A stretch of DNA of 64,000 nucleotides from Spongiivirga sp046524175 (GCF_046524175.1 NZ_JBEFZF010000006.1:1-64000), one strand, 5' to 3'; shown: positions 1 to 9,769, counted from the first letter of the stretch. The notes: generated by a model not told the origin, from the letters alone. Program-made: numbers and translations.

Positions 1-28
1 CTCTAAACACCTACCATAAAACCACTAA

Positions 29-40
29 TTTTTAAGAACT
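29..40 (-). promoter_or_regulatory. boxA-like antitermination element
   Basis: The minus strand reads AGTTCTTAAAAA about 30 bp downstream of the -7 element of the nearer promoter. It resembles boxA (core GCTCTTTA-like), used for rRNA antitermination. The match is partial; its value comes from its position behind two tandem promoters. Confidence 0.3.
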
Positions 41-66
41 TTTTTCACTCTCCCTGAAAGCGGGTG

Positions 67-97
67 CAAATATAAAAACAGTTTTTAATTCACACAA
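67..97 (-). promoter_or_regulatory. Leftward promoter P2, probably of an rRNA operon off the left edge
   Basis: On the minus strand a TATATTTG (67-74) matches the Bacteroidota -7 consensus TAnnTTTG, and a TTG lies 20 bp upstream (95-97). Transcription would run off the left edge. A second, nearly identical promoter core lies about 120 bp upstream, and tandem promoters followed by a boxA-like element are typical of rRNA operons. That identity is inference because no rRNA sequence is inside the window. Confidence 0.55.
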
Positions 98-185
98 CAA
101 AAAAAATTAATTTTTTTTATCTCACAACTCCCAATACAAAATGAACTCTTTAAACTAACCCAAACGTTCCCCGTCTAAGCGGCTG

Positions 186-217
186 CAAATATAGAATAGT
201 CTTTTGATTTACCGCAA
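186..217 (-). promoter_or_regulatory. Leftward promoter P1, probably of an rRNA operon off the left edge
   Basis: On the minus strand TATATTTG (186-193) is preceded by TTG (215-217) at 21 bp, a good match to the Bacteroidota housekeeping promoter. The initial transcribed sequence, GCAGCCGC, resembles the GCACCCGC that follows the downstream promoter, so both cores probably serve the same strong stable-RNA type of unit. Confidence 0.55.
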
Positions 218-531
218 GACTTTTGTTGTTTTTTTCGAAGTTTTTTCAGCATCTTTTTCAAGCCCTTTATTTATAGGCTTTTGCTCAATTTCACAAAACA
301 CATTTTTACTAAAAAAAGCTACTTTACAGCAAAAGGTTTTCCAATTTTACCACAATCTCGTTACTGTAAACTTATTAATACGCACTTTATAATCGCTAAA
401 CAAGTGTTCATCTGCGTTATGGATGAAACGGCATGTTGGAGCTCTCTTCTTGGTTTTTAACTATGGAAGAAGCGACTAGTGACAGCCCGACCCAACTTAG
501 CTTTAGCAACCGCGGGAGCGCCCAAGTTATG
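218..531. other. Intergenic stretch without a supported gene
   Basis: An AT-rich part (218-400) is followed by a visibly more GC-rich part (about 420-530). The open frame beginning with TTG at 204 overlaps the promoter region and resembles no known protein, so I do not call it. The short complementary pieces near 450-472 (CTTCTT and AAGAAG) are too weak to call a terminator. Confidence 0.4.
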
Positions 532-2532
532 TTACGTAAAGAAATTCCATACAACACCAAAGCGCACTATGAAATCCCGATATGGGTAATTGGGTGCCGA
601 TAAAAAATTATAACCTGTAAAGCTACTGTTAAAATGTTCAGCCTTTAAGTAAATACGTGTTTGGCGCACTTTTGCATTGAAAAAGAAATCGAGAACCGGA
701 AAGTTACCGATCTTTGTTTGATTTTGGGTATAGAATTCGCCAATTAAGGGGCTATATTCGTCAGCATTATACTCGGTAAAATACTTTAGTGTGAATCCAG
801 ATTGGAAATACATGGCTTTTTTGAATAGAAAACCGGAATAATACAGGGTATTTCGTGTAACAATTTCAGGCACATTAATGACTTGCTGATCTTGGGTTAT
901 ATTTTGGTATTGAACCGTATTGTGCAGCGCAAACTTACCAACCCTAATTTCGTGCTGTAGTTTTGCTTTTAGATAATTGATAGTCCCAGTAAACTGAAAT
1001 GGTTGTGCTTGTGCAACTTCTGTTGATTCGACAGGCAGTATTTCTTTACCAAAATATGCGTAATTATCAATAATGGAATAGCTGACATTAATATCGAACC
1101 ATTTTTTTGATTTAAAATTGAATTGCCCAGTTTGAGTTTTAACATTGTCAAAATTGTTAAGCCAATTATACTTTGTATAATCACTTTGATACATTATTAG
1201 ATTAAAATCAGGGGCTGTTGAGGCGGATTGTATGGAGGCACTTAACGAAAGGTCGTCTGAAAATTGATAGCCAGCATTAGCATTCAGACTATTTCCGGAT
1301 AAATCGCCTGTAATAATAGTTTGTAAGTTAGCACCAATATCGAACTGACCTATTTTGTGCTGCCAACTACCACCGATGCCTATGGTACTGCCCTTTATGT
1401 TATTAGGAATAACTGTTTCATCTTCGTTAATAAAGGTACTGCCATGTATATAGTTATAATTATAATAACTACTAGTAAACTTAAGTTCACCTGTTAGTTT
1501 CGAATCGTAGCTTAAATACAATTGATTGTTCATAGCGCGAAGCTTAGAACGATCATCAATCGATCCAGAGGCGAGGGTGGTGCCAAAAAAAGTATCTGCA
1601 GCAGTCTTTTCAAAACGATAAGATTTAGTTTCGTAATTAAATACGTGTCCTAATTTAAGGTTATACCTTCTAAGCGAATCATTTTTCTTAAAGATGCTAA
1701 AGTCATGGTCGAGAAAGTACCGCTTACCGTCCAATCGGTTTTCAGCATCTTGATATAAGACTCCTATTAGAGATCTGTCTTTGAATTCGTCTTCACCTGA
1801 GGTAAACTGCCCCTCTAGATCTTCAACTCCGCCATTTTCCTGATTGGTTATATCTTGAGCAGCAATATGCCAACGGGCGTGGTACCTTTTGTTAGTAGTA
1901 TTGTAATTGGAAGTTATTGCAAAGTTACCGTTACTAGTTAATATGTGTTGATACTTACCTAATGAGCGGAGCCCCTTGTAAGCCAACGAAATATTGAAAT
2001 TTGGACTAGGATTAAGAGTGATCATCGTTTCCAACAACTGCCCCTGCTCCATGGTCGTTTTAAAAAGAATATCAGTGACGGGAGTGGGAACCTGGTAATA
2101 ATAGATATCATTAAGTTCTTTGTATGCGAAATGCTTTGCCTTCAAACCGTATTCCGGGTAAATGGATGAACGCTTAAATGAATAACCAAGACTGTTATAA
2201 GTTTGTCCAACATTAGAGAAACGCAGTAATTCGAAATTATCCTTACGCAGATAGTTGTATTTATATTCTTTTTGAATCGTAAGTGTTGTGTCGATAAAAG
2301 TGGTATCTCGATTATGTGAAATGACTTTATATAAGTCGATTGTTGGCTTTACTTGCTTGTTTCTAGCCAATGCTTCAGGATCAAATGTACGCCCTCCCTT
2401 TTTTTGAATGGTGGAGTCTTGTTGTTGCTGATTAAATGGGTCAGTATTGTTATCTGGTTTCGGCGGTAAGTCTTGTCCTAAGACAAATGATGAGATACTG
2501 AAAAAGAAAAAACAGAAAAATGTGTATTTCAT
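532..2532 (-). CDS. Putative porin, outer membrane beta-barrel (Bacteroidota type)
   Basis: This 666-residue protein begins with a Phe-rich signal peptide of about 20 residues ending in VLGQ. A proline- and Asn/Gln-rich linker (about 21-60) follows, and then a long run of alternating amphipathic strands rich in Tyr, Asn and Thr. The chain ends in WNFFT, the aromatic ending usual for outer membrane barrels. Composition, length and architecture fit the family annotated as putative porin in Bacteroidota. The transported substrate cannot be told. It has no close partner: the next gene upstream (2664-3320) ends in its own terminator, so it is probably transcribed alone. Confidence 0.75.
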   Translation of the reverse strand: MKYTFFCFFFFSISSFVLGQDLPPKPDNNTDPFNQQQQDSTIQKKGGRTFDPEALARNKQVKPTIDLYKVISHNRDTTFIDTTLTIQKEYKYNYLRKDNFELLRFSNVGQTYNSLGYSFKRSSIYPEYGLKAKHFAYKELNDIYYYQVPTPVTDILFKTTMEQGQLLETMITLNPSPNFNISLAYKGLRSLGKYQHILTSNGNFAITSNYNTTNKRYHARWHIAAQDITNQENGGVEDLEGQFTSGEDEFKDRSLIGVLYQDAENRLDGKRYFLDHDFSIFKKNDSLRRYNLKLGHVFNYETKSYRFEKTAADTFFGTTLASGSIDDRSKLRAMNNQLYLSYDSKLTGELKFTSSYYNYNYIHGSTFINEDETVIPNNIKGSTIGIGGSWQHKIGQFDIGANLQTIITGDLSGNSLNANAGYQFSDDLSLSASIQSASTAPDFNLIMYQSDYTKYNWLNNFDNVKTQTGQFNFKSKKWFDINVSYSIIDNYAYFGKEILPVESTEVAQAQPFQFTGTINYLKAKLQHEIRVGKFALHNTVQYQNITQDQQVINVPEIVTRNTLYYSGFLFKKAMYFQSGFTLKYFTEYNADEYSPLIGEFYTQNQTKIGNFPVLDFFFNAKVRQTRIYLKAEHFNSSFTGYNFLSAPNYPYRDFIVRFGVVWNFFT

Positions 2533-2633
2533 GTATTATTGCTGATGATTATACAGCGGCCACATGGTACCGATTGTTATCGGGATAAAGGTATGGTATT
2601 TGAATTAATTTAAGTGGTAAGGTTTTGTGAAAT

Positions 2634-2658
2634 AAAAAACCCTCCAGAAGGGAGGGGT
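2634..2658 (-). terminator. Rho-independent terminator behind the 218-residue secreted protein
   Basis: Read on the minus strand, CCCTCC, a 5-nt loop and GGAGGG form a 6-bp GC-rich stem followed by TTTTTTATTT. It lies immediately after the TAG stop of the gene ending at 2664. Confidence 0.85.
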
Positions 2659-2663
2659 TATAT

Positions 2664-3320
2664 CTAGTTTTTGTAATAATATGCGACAATTTGCTTTAAG
2701 TCATTTTCGTCATCTAATTTAAATTTTCGTTTTTTGACTAACTGCGCAATGTCATCCTTCTTATCACTAAAGACGTTAAAGAACCTCTTTTTCTTCTCCG
2801 GTAGTTTTTGAACTAACTCACCCTTTGTCTTCAGATAATAAGAAGATCTACTCTTAAGAAACTTCGCAGGCTTATCATTCCCATATCCATTTTTTGCTTT
2901 TTGTTCTTCTTGAAAACCGATGACATCCCGAGCAAGAAGCATATTTCCATCAGCACTTTCCCAAACAACTCTACCGAAAGCATTTCCATAGGCTTCTCCC
3001 ATAGGAATATAGGTTTCGCCGGTAGATTTAATTTTCACACTTTTAACATTTGAAACCGGCACCACCTTTACTCCAGCACCGACTTTTACCTCCATCTGTT
3101 CTTCACTAGCATTATACCTAACTAGATAACTTCCTTTAAAACCCTGTATCGAAGCTGGTAGAAAATCACTATGAATATAAGGAGTTCCCTTCACACCATC
3201 TTTGTTACTTGGTCTTAATGTAATAAATTCTACTTTACGAAAAGAGGAATCAACTGTTCCTTGAGAAAAAACTGACCCGGTGGCCACAACAAAAGATAGA
3301 ATAATAAGTAAGTTCTTCAT
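2664..3320 (-). CDS. Secreted protein of unknown function
   Basis: This 218-residue protein has a Sec signal peptide (about 1-19, ending VFSQ). The mature part looks like a mixed alpha/beta domain with a short strand-rich N-terminal half and a Lys-rich C-terminal half (about 150-205) that contains several KKKR-like clusters. I do not recognise the family. A similar architecture, signal peptide, small beta domain and basic tail, is common among uncharacterised flavobacterial periplasmic proteins. It is flanked by a terminator downstream and by about 200 bp of AT-rich DNA upstream, so it is probably monocistronic. Confidence 0.6.
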   Translation of the reverse strand: MKNLLIILSFVVATGSVFSQGTVDSSFRKVEFITLRPSNKDGVKGTPYIHSDFLPASIQGFKGSYLVRYNASEEQMEVKVGAGVKVVPVSNVKSVKIKSTGETYIPMGEAYGNAFGRVVWESADGNMLLARDVIGFQEEQKAKNGYGNDKPAKFLKSRSSYYLKTKGELVQKLPEKKKRFFNVFSDKKDDIAQLVKKRKFKLDDENDLKQIVAYYYKN

Positions 3321-3480
3321 AAAACCAAATTTAAGTTTTAAAGGTAATTTTTTTTAACCAATTATTTATTATTAAAATGTTAATAGTCAAATCTGAGCAA
3401 AACTCTTAGTGAAGAAAAAATCAAAAATACGATTACCTTCCTTCACGAAAAATTTCATTCCAATAAAGTAAAAACTAAAA

Positions 3481-3510
3481 AAGCCATATAATTTTAAATT
3501 ATATGGCTTT
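3481..3510 (-). terminator. Long palindromic terminator closing the SusCD operon
   Basis: An almost perfect inverted repeat (AAGCCATATAATTT and its complement, directly abutting) ends in TTTTT on the minus strand. It lies 19 bp past the stop of the lipoprotein gene at 3529 and is the natural end of the three-gene susC-susD unit. No plus-strand gene ends here. Confidence 0.75.
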
Positions 3511-3528
3511 AATTTAACTTTAATTACT

Positions 3529-4350
3529 CTATTGTACGACCAATACCAAAGTAAATGCAGCGAATCCACCGCCGAAAACTCCATTTGCAGCTTCAATAGT
3601 AATTTGATTTATACATGTTAAGGCTCTACCCGAAATCCCTGTAACAGGAACAGGTGTTGTACCACCATTAATAAATATCAATGTTCCATCTGGAGAGCCA
3701 TTTGTAATATTTCCTGTTGCAGGATCTATATTCAAAATAATATCATCTGACGTGCTAACGCCAAAACCTCCAACTATGGTAATTTGATTTTCTCCTGGAC
3801 CCTCTACTACAGTACGAGGATCTGCAGCTGTATCTTCTAACCCAAATGCACTAAGCAACTCATTCGAAACAGTTGTTGCAGTCCCAACAATATTAGATAA
3901 TTCAAAAGAAGGGCATTCAACTGTGAAACCAAAAGAAAGTGTGTTACGAGCACCACCCTCAACAACTGTAGCACCATCAACTGATACCAAATTTAGAATC
4001 AGAGCATCGCCCTGTTCAGGGAAATCAGTTGTCGCAAATGTTGTCACTAACGCCTCTCCGGTGTAGCTCCCAGCAGGAATAATACCTGTTAATTGAATAT
4101 CATAGAGCGTCGGGTCAAGACTAGAGTCTTCATCAACTGATAGTGTAAAAGATCTATCTACGTTAGATGCAGCAGAAACACCTATTACCAATCTGTTTTC
4201 TGTATCAGCCGCGGGATTAATTACCAAAACTTCACCTCCATTGAAAGAGGCTATTGCTTGTGCTCCCTGAGAATCAGCAGTTACCTGCGAATCTTTATCA
4301 CAGGAACCAATTAAAAACCCTATTAGTAGGATATAAACTAGTTTTTTCAT
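3529..4350 (-). CDS. Surface-type lipoprotein, third gene of the SusCD operon
   Basis: This 273-residue protein starts with a lipoprotein signal peptide whose lipobox is IGSC (Cys17), followed by DKDSQ. It has an N-terminal beta-sandwich-like region (about 40-150, rich in V, S, T and D) and a second beta-rich half with a Cys pair and many Gly. It lies 18 bp after susD and so belongs to the same transcription unit. Third-gene lipoproteins of SusCD loci often bind the substrate on the cell surface (SusE/F-like or DUF1735-like proteins). I cannot place this one in a named family, so ligand binding is inference. Confidence 0.65.
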   Translation of the reverse strand: MKKLVYILLIGFLIGSCDKDSQVTADSQGAQAIASFNGGEVLVINPAADTENRLVIGVSAASNVDRSFTLSVDEDSSLDPTLYDIQLTGIIPAGSYTGEALVTTFATTDFPEQGDALILNLVSVDGATVVEGGARNTLSFGFTVECPSFELSNIVGTATTVSNELLSAFGLEDTAADPRTVVEGPGENQITIVGGFGVSTSDDIILNIDPATGNITNGSPDGTLIFINGGTTPVPVTGISGRALTCINQITIEAANGVFGGGFAAFTLVLVVQ

Positions 4351-4368
4351 TTTAAATATTTTAAATTT

Positions 4369-5790
4369 TTAGTTACCGTAGCCCGGGTTTTGAACGATTG
4401 CCGTATTTCCTGCAATTTCAACATTAGGGATTGGCATAGCAAAACGGCGATCATCTACGGGGATACCACAAGGAATACCCTGCGCCCCACAATCTCTAGC
4501 ATCACGAACAATGCCATTACCCAAAATATCACGAGTTCTTCTAAAATCAATATAACGATGTCCTTCGTAAGCCAACTCTAATCTTCTTTCTAAAAGAATA
4601 TCTTCAATCGCATCCCTTAAACTTCCGTATGAAGGTGTAGGTTGATCTGACCCAAATCTTGCATCTCGAAGCATGTCAACTGTAGTAGCGGCTCCACTCA
4701 AATCATTTGAACGTGCTTGAGCTTCCGCTTTGATAAGATATTGCTCAGCCACTCTGAAAACTTTAACATTGTTTCTAAGATCCTCACCTGGTCTACCAAA
4801 ATATTTACCGACTCTTGTTTCTCCAGATTCACTAGTTACTAAATCAATAACAACTTCTCTTCTAGCATCCATAGGATCTAGTAAGTCTCCTAAACCAAAA
4901 GACACCTCTAGAAAGGGGTTTCTTGTCCCGAAAGAAAACAAAGTACCCGGACTTCCTCCTGCTGCTTGGTTTCTAATTAATGACCAAATAACTTCTTCGT
5001 CATTTGTATCTCTAAAAATACCTAAATAGTCCGCCTTATCTGCCAACGGGATAGCAGCTATCAAAGCATTAGCGTTAGCTATCGCACCTGCATTATCCCC
5101 TGTATAAAGGGCAAGTCTAGCTCTAGCTGCAGTAATAAATTCTGGTGTAACTCTATTGAGATCTGTTTGGTTACCCAAAACGGATGCCGCTCTATCCAAA
5201 TCAGCAGTTATGGCAGCGCTTAAATCGGCAACAGTATTCCTTACAGGCTGTTCAAAGACAATTATACTATTAACATAAGGAACTGCCAAAGCATCCGGAG
5301 CAAATTCACCTCCTGGCGCAATGTTATCATCAGATGAATAAAGAGCCATCAAATCGATGTGAGCTAAGGATCGTAAAGCTAACATTTCACCCAAAGCCCT
5401 GTTTAATCTAGCTCGCTCATCGGCATCATCAGTTTCAAAACCTTCAATGGCCAAAATAACCTGAGTTGCAAGATTTATAACTCCATACCTTGATGTCCAT
5501 ATTCCTGTAGTACTTCCACTACCTGGATCTAGGACCTGCGACAAGTCGGCAATACCTTGACCACCACTGTTAGATCCTATTCTTAAGTCATCAACAAATC
5601 TTGAAGAAAACGCTATAACATTTTCAGGATTATAAGATCCGTAAGCAGCCTGAACCCCCTGCTCGATATCTCCTACAGTACCAAAGGCTTGACTGGAATC
5701 AATCAAGTCAATGGGGTCAATCTCTCTGGCATCCTCACAAGAGAGAAATACAAAAAGAGATGCTATTAAATAAAAACTATATTTTTTCAT
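4369..5790 (-). CDS. SusD/RagB family nutrient-binding lipoprotein
   Basis: This 473-residue outer membrane lipoprotein (lipobox FLSC, Cys18) has the helical, TPR-like scaffold of the SusD family. Typical signatures are the N-terminal Ala-rich helices with LRSLAHIDLMALYS (around 140-155) and the C-terminal LLERRLELAYEGHRYIDFRR stretch (around 400-420) that is highly conserved in SusD proteins. It works as the lid of the SusC transporter and binds substrate outside the cell. It lies 12 bp downstream of susC. No glycosidase, sulfatase or peptidase is adjacent, so the ligand remains unknown. Confidence 0.92.
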   Translation of the reverse strand: MKKYSFYLIASLFVFLSCEDAREIDPIDLIDSSQAFGTVGDIEQGVQAAYGSYNPENVIAFSSRFVDDLRIGSNSGGQGIADLSQVLDPGSGSTTGIWTSRYGVINLATQVILAIEGFETDDADERARLNRALGEMLALRSLAHIDLMALYSSDDNIAPGGEFAPDALAVPYVNSIIVFEQPVRNTVADLSAAITADLDRAASVLGNQTDLNRVTPEFITAARARLALYTGDNAGAIANANALIAAIPLADKADYLGIFRDTNDEEVIWSLIRNQAAGGSPGTLFSFGTRNPFLEVSFGLGDLLDPMDARREVVIDLVTSESGETRVGKYFGRPGEDLRNNVKVFRVAEQYLIKAEAQARSNDLSGAATTVDMLRDARFGSDQPTPSYGSLRDAIEDILLERRLELAYEGHRYIDFRRTRDILGNGIVRDARDCGAQGIPCGIPVDDRRFAMPIPNVEIAGNTAIVQNPGYGN

Positions 5791-5802
5791 GATTAACTCT
5801 AA

Positions 5803-8800
5803 TTAAAAATTAATATCAAATCCTAACGTAAACGTTCTTCCCACCGGAAAATCAAAGAAAGAACCAGCATCATTATCTTCAGGATCAAATCCTCTCCACT
5901 TAGACCAAGTCACTAAATTCTGAGCTTGTACATAGATTTGAATGCTCTTGAAATGATTCTTCAATTGATCAGAATTAAAAGTATAACCCAATGTCACGTT
6001 TCGTAGTCTTAAGAAAGACGAATCTTCTAAATAACGAGTTCCATCCGCGAAACGGTTAAAAAACTGCGGATCTGGGATATCAGTAATATCACCAGGCTGC
6101 GTCCAACGATCTAATACTCTCGTAGATTGATTAGCAATTCCAACTAATGAAGGATCCTCTACAACCGCTAAGGTGCCATTGTTTCTCCAAACGTTTGTTG
6201 CGTAACTAAATAAACTTGTTAAACCAAATCCCTTATAAGTTACGTTCAACCCAAATCCACCAGAGAATTCAGGATCTCTTGTTTTGTCTAAGATCACTCG
6301 ATTATCCAAACTAAATTGTTCTGTAACATTACCGTCAACGTCTAAAAACAAAGGTCGTCCATTTGCTGGATTAACCCCAGCATAACGTACATCAAAGAAC
6401 GATCCAAAAGGATCTCCAACTGATAAAGATTGTGTAAGACCTCTATCTACAAATTCTTGCTCGCCATCTATTGAAATAACTTCGTTTTTATTGTAAGCGG
6501 TATTTGCAAATAAGTTAACAACCAAATCACTAGTTTGCACTACATCATAAGACATCGCAAACTCAACACCTGTATTTCTAAGCTCACCAAGGTTTCTCAA
6601 TATTGTTGTAAAACCAGATGTTGCAGAAATTGGTGCACTCAGAAGAATGTCTTCAGTATCTTCTTGATAAACATCAAGAGATCCGGATAGACGCCCTTTC
6701 ATAAAACCAAAATCAAGTCCAACATTAATACTTTTCTTTGTCTCCCATCTTAAATCAGGATTACCAATAGCGAAAGGAAATACCCCAGGGTTACCAGCAT
6801 AACCTGTTCCCGAAGAAAATAAATCTCTTGTAGCAAAAATATTTGCTTGACCGAATCCAATATCCTGATTACCTACTTCTCCATACCCCGCTCTTAAAGC
6901 CAAGTTATCAATCCAAGTAGAATCACTCAACCAATCTTCCTTAGTAATATTCCATCTTCCAGAGACAGAAAAGAATGTCCCCCATTCATTATCACTTGAG
7001 AAACGCGAAGAAGCATCACGACGAATATTCGCCTCGATATTGTATTTACCATCATATCCATAGCGCACAAGTCCGAAAACAGAAAATAAACCTAAATCCA
7101 CACTTCTACCTTCTAAAGTAGGCACGTAAGGAGTAGTACCATCAGGGTCCGCTGTTTGACCACTTGTTAAACCCAAAATAGAATTTGGTAATCTAGGATC
7201 AATACCAAATCCTGTAAATCCTGCATCACGGAATTGCTGTTTAAAGTACTCCGTAAACGCACCAACCTCAAGATTGTGCTTATCATTAAATGTATTGGTA
7301 TATGTAATATTATTAGACCAGTTCACCCTTAAAGCTCTTTGAGTAGCTTCTCTTCTGCTACCTCTAATCTGCGCAGTTGGGTTTGGAACATTTGCAATAC
7401 CACGTAAACTTGTAGGACTAATAATATCTAAATCGCTTTCCTGAGTATAATCTACACCAACATTAGTACCTACAGACACGTTATCTGTTAATTGATATTT
7501 ACCACTCACACTGATTACTGCCCTTATTTCATCTTCACGATTAGTGTTAAATCGATTGGTATTTTGAGTCACATATGGCGTATTCTGGAAACCAGTTGGA
7601 GCCAACGCAGCACCTGTTATCGGATCGTTGCTTAAACCTGTAATGTTTAAAGAACCGTCAGGATTAAAAGGTGAATAATAAGGCAAACTAATAAAAGCTG
7701 CCAAGAACGGGTTATCTAAAGAACCACCACCAGCAGCTCCATTTACAACAAAATCATTTCTAGTAAAGTTTAATGATATATTTGTAGAGAATGTTAATTT
7801 ATCAGATCTAGCATCTAAGTTTGAACGCAATGATATACGCTGTAACTTTGACCTCAAAGAAGTACCCTCCTGCTCAAAATACTGTATAGAACTAAAAGAA
7901 CGAGAGTTTTCGCCACCACCAGAAAAAGTTAATTCCTGAGAAAAAGTTTTACCTTGTCTTAATAAGAAATCCTGCCAGTTAGTATTAACTCGGCCAAATT
8001 GTGCTATTTCTGCATCACTCAAGCCATTACCAGCACCTGCACCCAAATCTCTTTGGTAAGTTAAAAATTGAGAGCTACTAAGGAAATTAATGTTTGGCTC
8101 TATTAAATCGGTAAAACCATATTGTGATCTATAAGTTACACTTAAAGGTTGATTAAAGCTACCTCTTTTAGTAGTTACTATAATAACCCCGTTCGCACCT
8201 CTATTACCATATATTGCAGAAGCACTCGCGTCTTTTAGAACGGTTAAATTTTCGATATCGTTAGAATTTATACTTCTAAAATTATCCTCATCAACAGGAA
8301 CACCATCAATAATGAAAAGAGGCTCAATATTTGCGTTCGGATTAAATGAACTTCGCCCTCTTAAGATAATAGTACCACTAGCCCCAGGTTGTCCTGATCC
8401 AGCATTCACACTAAGACCAGCTACCTGACCTTGCAGTACCTGATCCAAAGCTGGAATAGGAACATTTTCAATAGTTTCGGCCGTTACCGTAGTTTGAGCA
8501 GCCGTTACGCTTTCCTTTTTAACTGTAGAATAACCGGTTACCACAACTTCTTCCAATGCTTCTGCATCTTCTTCTAAAACAACATTGATTGTTGTCTTAC
8601 CGCCAACTGAAATAGTTTGAGTTTTTAAACCTAAATAAGAAAAAACTAAACTTTCGCTAGAAGAAGCGTTGATGGAATAATTACCATCAAAATCAGTTTG
8701 CGTTCCGCGCGAAGTACCCTGTACCACGACGCTCACACCAGGTAATGGTAAACCATCGGATGCCGAGGTAACATTACCAGTAATCGTCTTTTCCTGTGCA

Positions 8801-8862
8801 AAGGAAAAACTTGTAACCAACGCCAATAATAGCGTTAGAAACAAAGTAAACTTTGATCTCAT
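5803..8862 (-). CDS. SusC/RagA family TonB-dependent outer membrane transporter
   Basis: This 1019-residue protein has a signal peptide (1-22, ending SFAQ) and a carboxypeptidase-D-like regulatory domain (about 25-110, with the GLPLPGVSVVVQGT and TDFDGNYSI signatures). The VVVTGY segment and TonB plug (about 105-230, with PLFIIDGVP and ASASAIYGNRGANGVI) follow, and then a C-terminal beta barrel ending in Phe. These are the hallmark elements of the SusC/RagA family. It imports a polymer or oligomer through the outer membrane with TonB energy, together with the SusD protein encoded next. It is the first gene of the operon. Confidence 0.95.
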   Translation of the reverse strand: MRSKFTLFLTLLLALVTSFSFAQEKTITGNVTSASDGLPLPGVSVVVQGTSRGTQTDFDGNYSINASSSESLVFSYLGLKTQTISVGGKTTINVVLEEDAEALEEVVVTGYSTVKKESVTAAQTTVTAETIENVPIPALDQVLQGQVAGLSVNAGSGQPGASGTIILRGRSSFNPNANIEPLFIIDGVPVDEDNFRSINSNDIENLTVLKDASASAIYGNRGANGVIIVTTKRGSFNQPLSVTYRSQYGFTDLIEPNINFLSSSQFLTYQRDLGAGAGNGLSDAEIAQFGRVNTNWQDFLLRQGKTFSQELTFSGGGENSRSFSSIQYFEQEGTSLRSKLQRISLRSNLDARSDKLTFSTNISLNFTRNDFVVNGAAGGGSLDNPFLAAFISLPYYSPFNPDGSLNITGLSNDPITGAALAPTGFQNTPYVTQNTNRFNTNREDEIRAVISVSGKYQLTDNVSVGTNVGVDYTQESDLDIISPTSLRGIANVPNPTAQIRGSRREATQRALRVNWSNNITYTNTFNDKHNLEVGAFTEYFKQQFRDAGFTGFGIDPRLPNSILGLTSGQTADPDGTTPYVPTLEGRSVDLGLFSVFGLVRYGYDGKYNIEANIRRDASSRFSSDNEWGTFFSVSGRWNITKEDWLSDSTWIDNLALRAGYGEVGNQDIGFGQANIFATRDLFSSGTGYAGNPGVFPFAIGNPDLRWETKKSINVGLDFGFMKGRLSGSLDVYQEDTEDILLSAPISATSGFTTILRNLGELRNTGVEFAMSYDVVQTSDLVVNLFANTAYNKNEVISIDGEQEFVDRGLTQSLSVGDPFGSFFDVRYAGVNPANGRPLFLDVDGNVTEQFSLDNRVILDKTRDPEFSGGFGLNVTYKGFGLTSLFSYATNVWRNNGTLAVVEDPSLVGIANQSTRVLDRWTQPGDITDIPDPQFFNRFADGTRYLEDSSFLRLRNVTLGYTFNSDQLKNHFKSIQIYVQAQNLVTWSKWRGFDPEDNDAGSFFDFPVGRTFTLGFDINF

Positions 8863-8891
8863 ACTTTTAAATTATTTGAATTAGTCAATCG

Positions 8892-8922
8892 CAAACATCC
8901 TAATAATTTGTTAATAAAGCAA
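8892..8922 (-). promoter_or_regulatory. Candidate promoter of the susC operon
   Basis: On the minus strand GATGTTTG (8892-8899) matches TAnnTTTG at seven of eight positions, and TTG (8920-8922) lies 20 bp upstream. It sits 30 bp before the susC start codon. Confidence 0.4.
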
Positions 8923-9070
8923 AAAAATGAGTATGTTTAACAAGAACGCTCAAAGGTTAAACTAAATATTTGCTAATCAAAGTATTCGTTTATTGAAAAA
9001 TATTTATTTTTTTGTAATCTTTATGTGTAATCTATCAACAATTTTAACTAAAATACAGTCAAAACATTAA

Positions 9071-9670
9071 ATGTTAAATCTTAAGTTTAGTAAGTTCATT
9101 CTCGAATGCGGCACGGATGAAGCTGGACGGGGATGTTTAGCAGGTCCAGTCACCGCTGCTGCAGTAATTCTTCCGACCGATTTCTCAAACGAAATACTTA
9201 ATGATTCTAAACAACTGTCAGAGAAAAAAAGACTGTCATTACAACCCATTATAGAACAACAAAGTGTAGCATTTGGAGTGGCGCATATTGTTCCTGAAAA
9301 AATTGACAAAATCAATATTCTAAATGCTTCCATACTTGCCATGCATAAGTCTATAAAAAAGTTAAATCCGAACCCTGAGTTTATCTTAGTTGATGGTAAC
9401 CGATTTAAGTGCTTCAAAGAAATTCCGCATCAAACTATTATCAAGGGTGATGGTAAGTATTTGAATATTGCAGCCGCTTCGGTACTTGCTAAAACATATC
9501 GAGATCTTTATATGATGCAAATCCACGAAGAATTTCCCATGTATAATTGGAAAAAAAACAAGGGCTATCCTACGGAAGAGCATCGAGCGGCAATTAAAAA
9601 ATATGGCCCTTGTAAATACCACCGTAAATCATTCAGATTACTTCCCGAACAACTCTCACTAGACCTATAA
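9071..9670 (+). CDS. rnhB: Ribonuclease HII
   Basis: This 199-residue enzyme removes RNA from RNA-DNA hybrids, including single ribonucleotides left in DNA. The N-terminal GTDEAGRG motif carries Asp16 and Glu17. Asp108 in LVDG and the third acid, Asp145 in the AKTYRD segment, complete the catalytic DEDD set. The RNase HII motif AAASVLAK lies just before Asp145. Length and motif order are typical. It is divergent from susC, with about 200 bp between them. The next gene begins about 100 bp downstream, so co-transcription is possible but not shown. Confidence 0.95.
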   Translation: MLNLKFSKFILECGTDEAGRGCLAGPVTAAAVILPTDFSNEILNDSKQLSEKKRLSLQPIIEQQSVAFGVAHIVPEKIDKINILNASILAMHKSIKKLNPNPEFILVDGNRFKCFKEIPHQTIIKGDGKYLNIAAASVLAKTYRDLYMMQIHEEFPMYNWKKNKGYPTEEHRAAIKKYGPCKYHRKSFRLLPEQLSLDL

Positions 9671-9769
9671 GTAAATCGTTCATTGTTTTGTTGAAAAAAG
9701 ACTTCCGGCTATCATTTACACAAAATGAATAAAAGCTACTTTTCAATCTTATAAATATTGATTGAATCG

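Noticed and set aside
204..392. 62-codon plus-strand open frame near the left edge
   Set aside because: It begins with TTG inside a minus-strand promoter, has no family resemblance and looks like an AT-rich chance frame.
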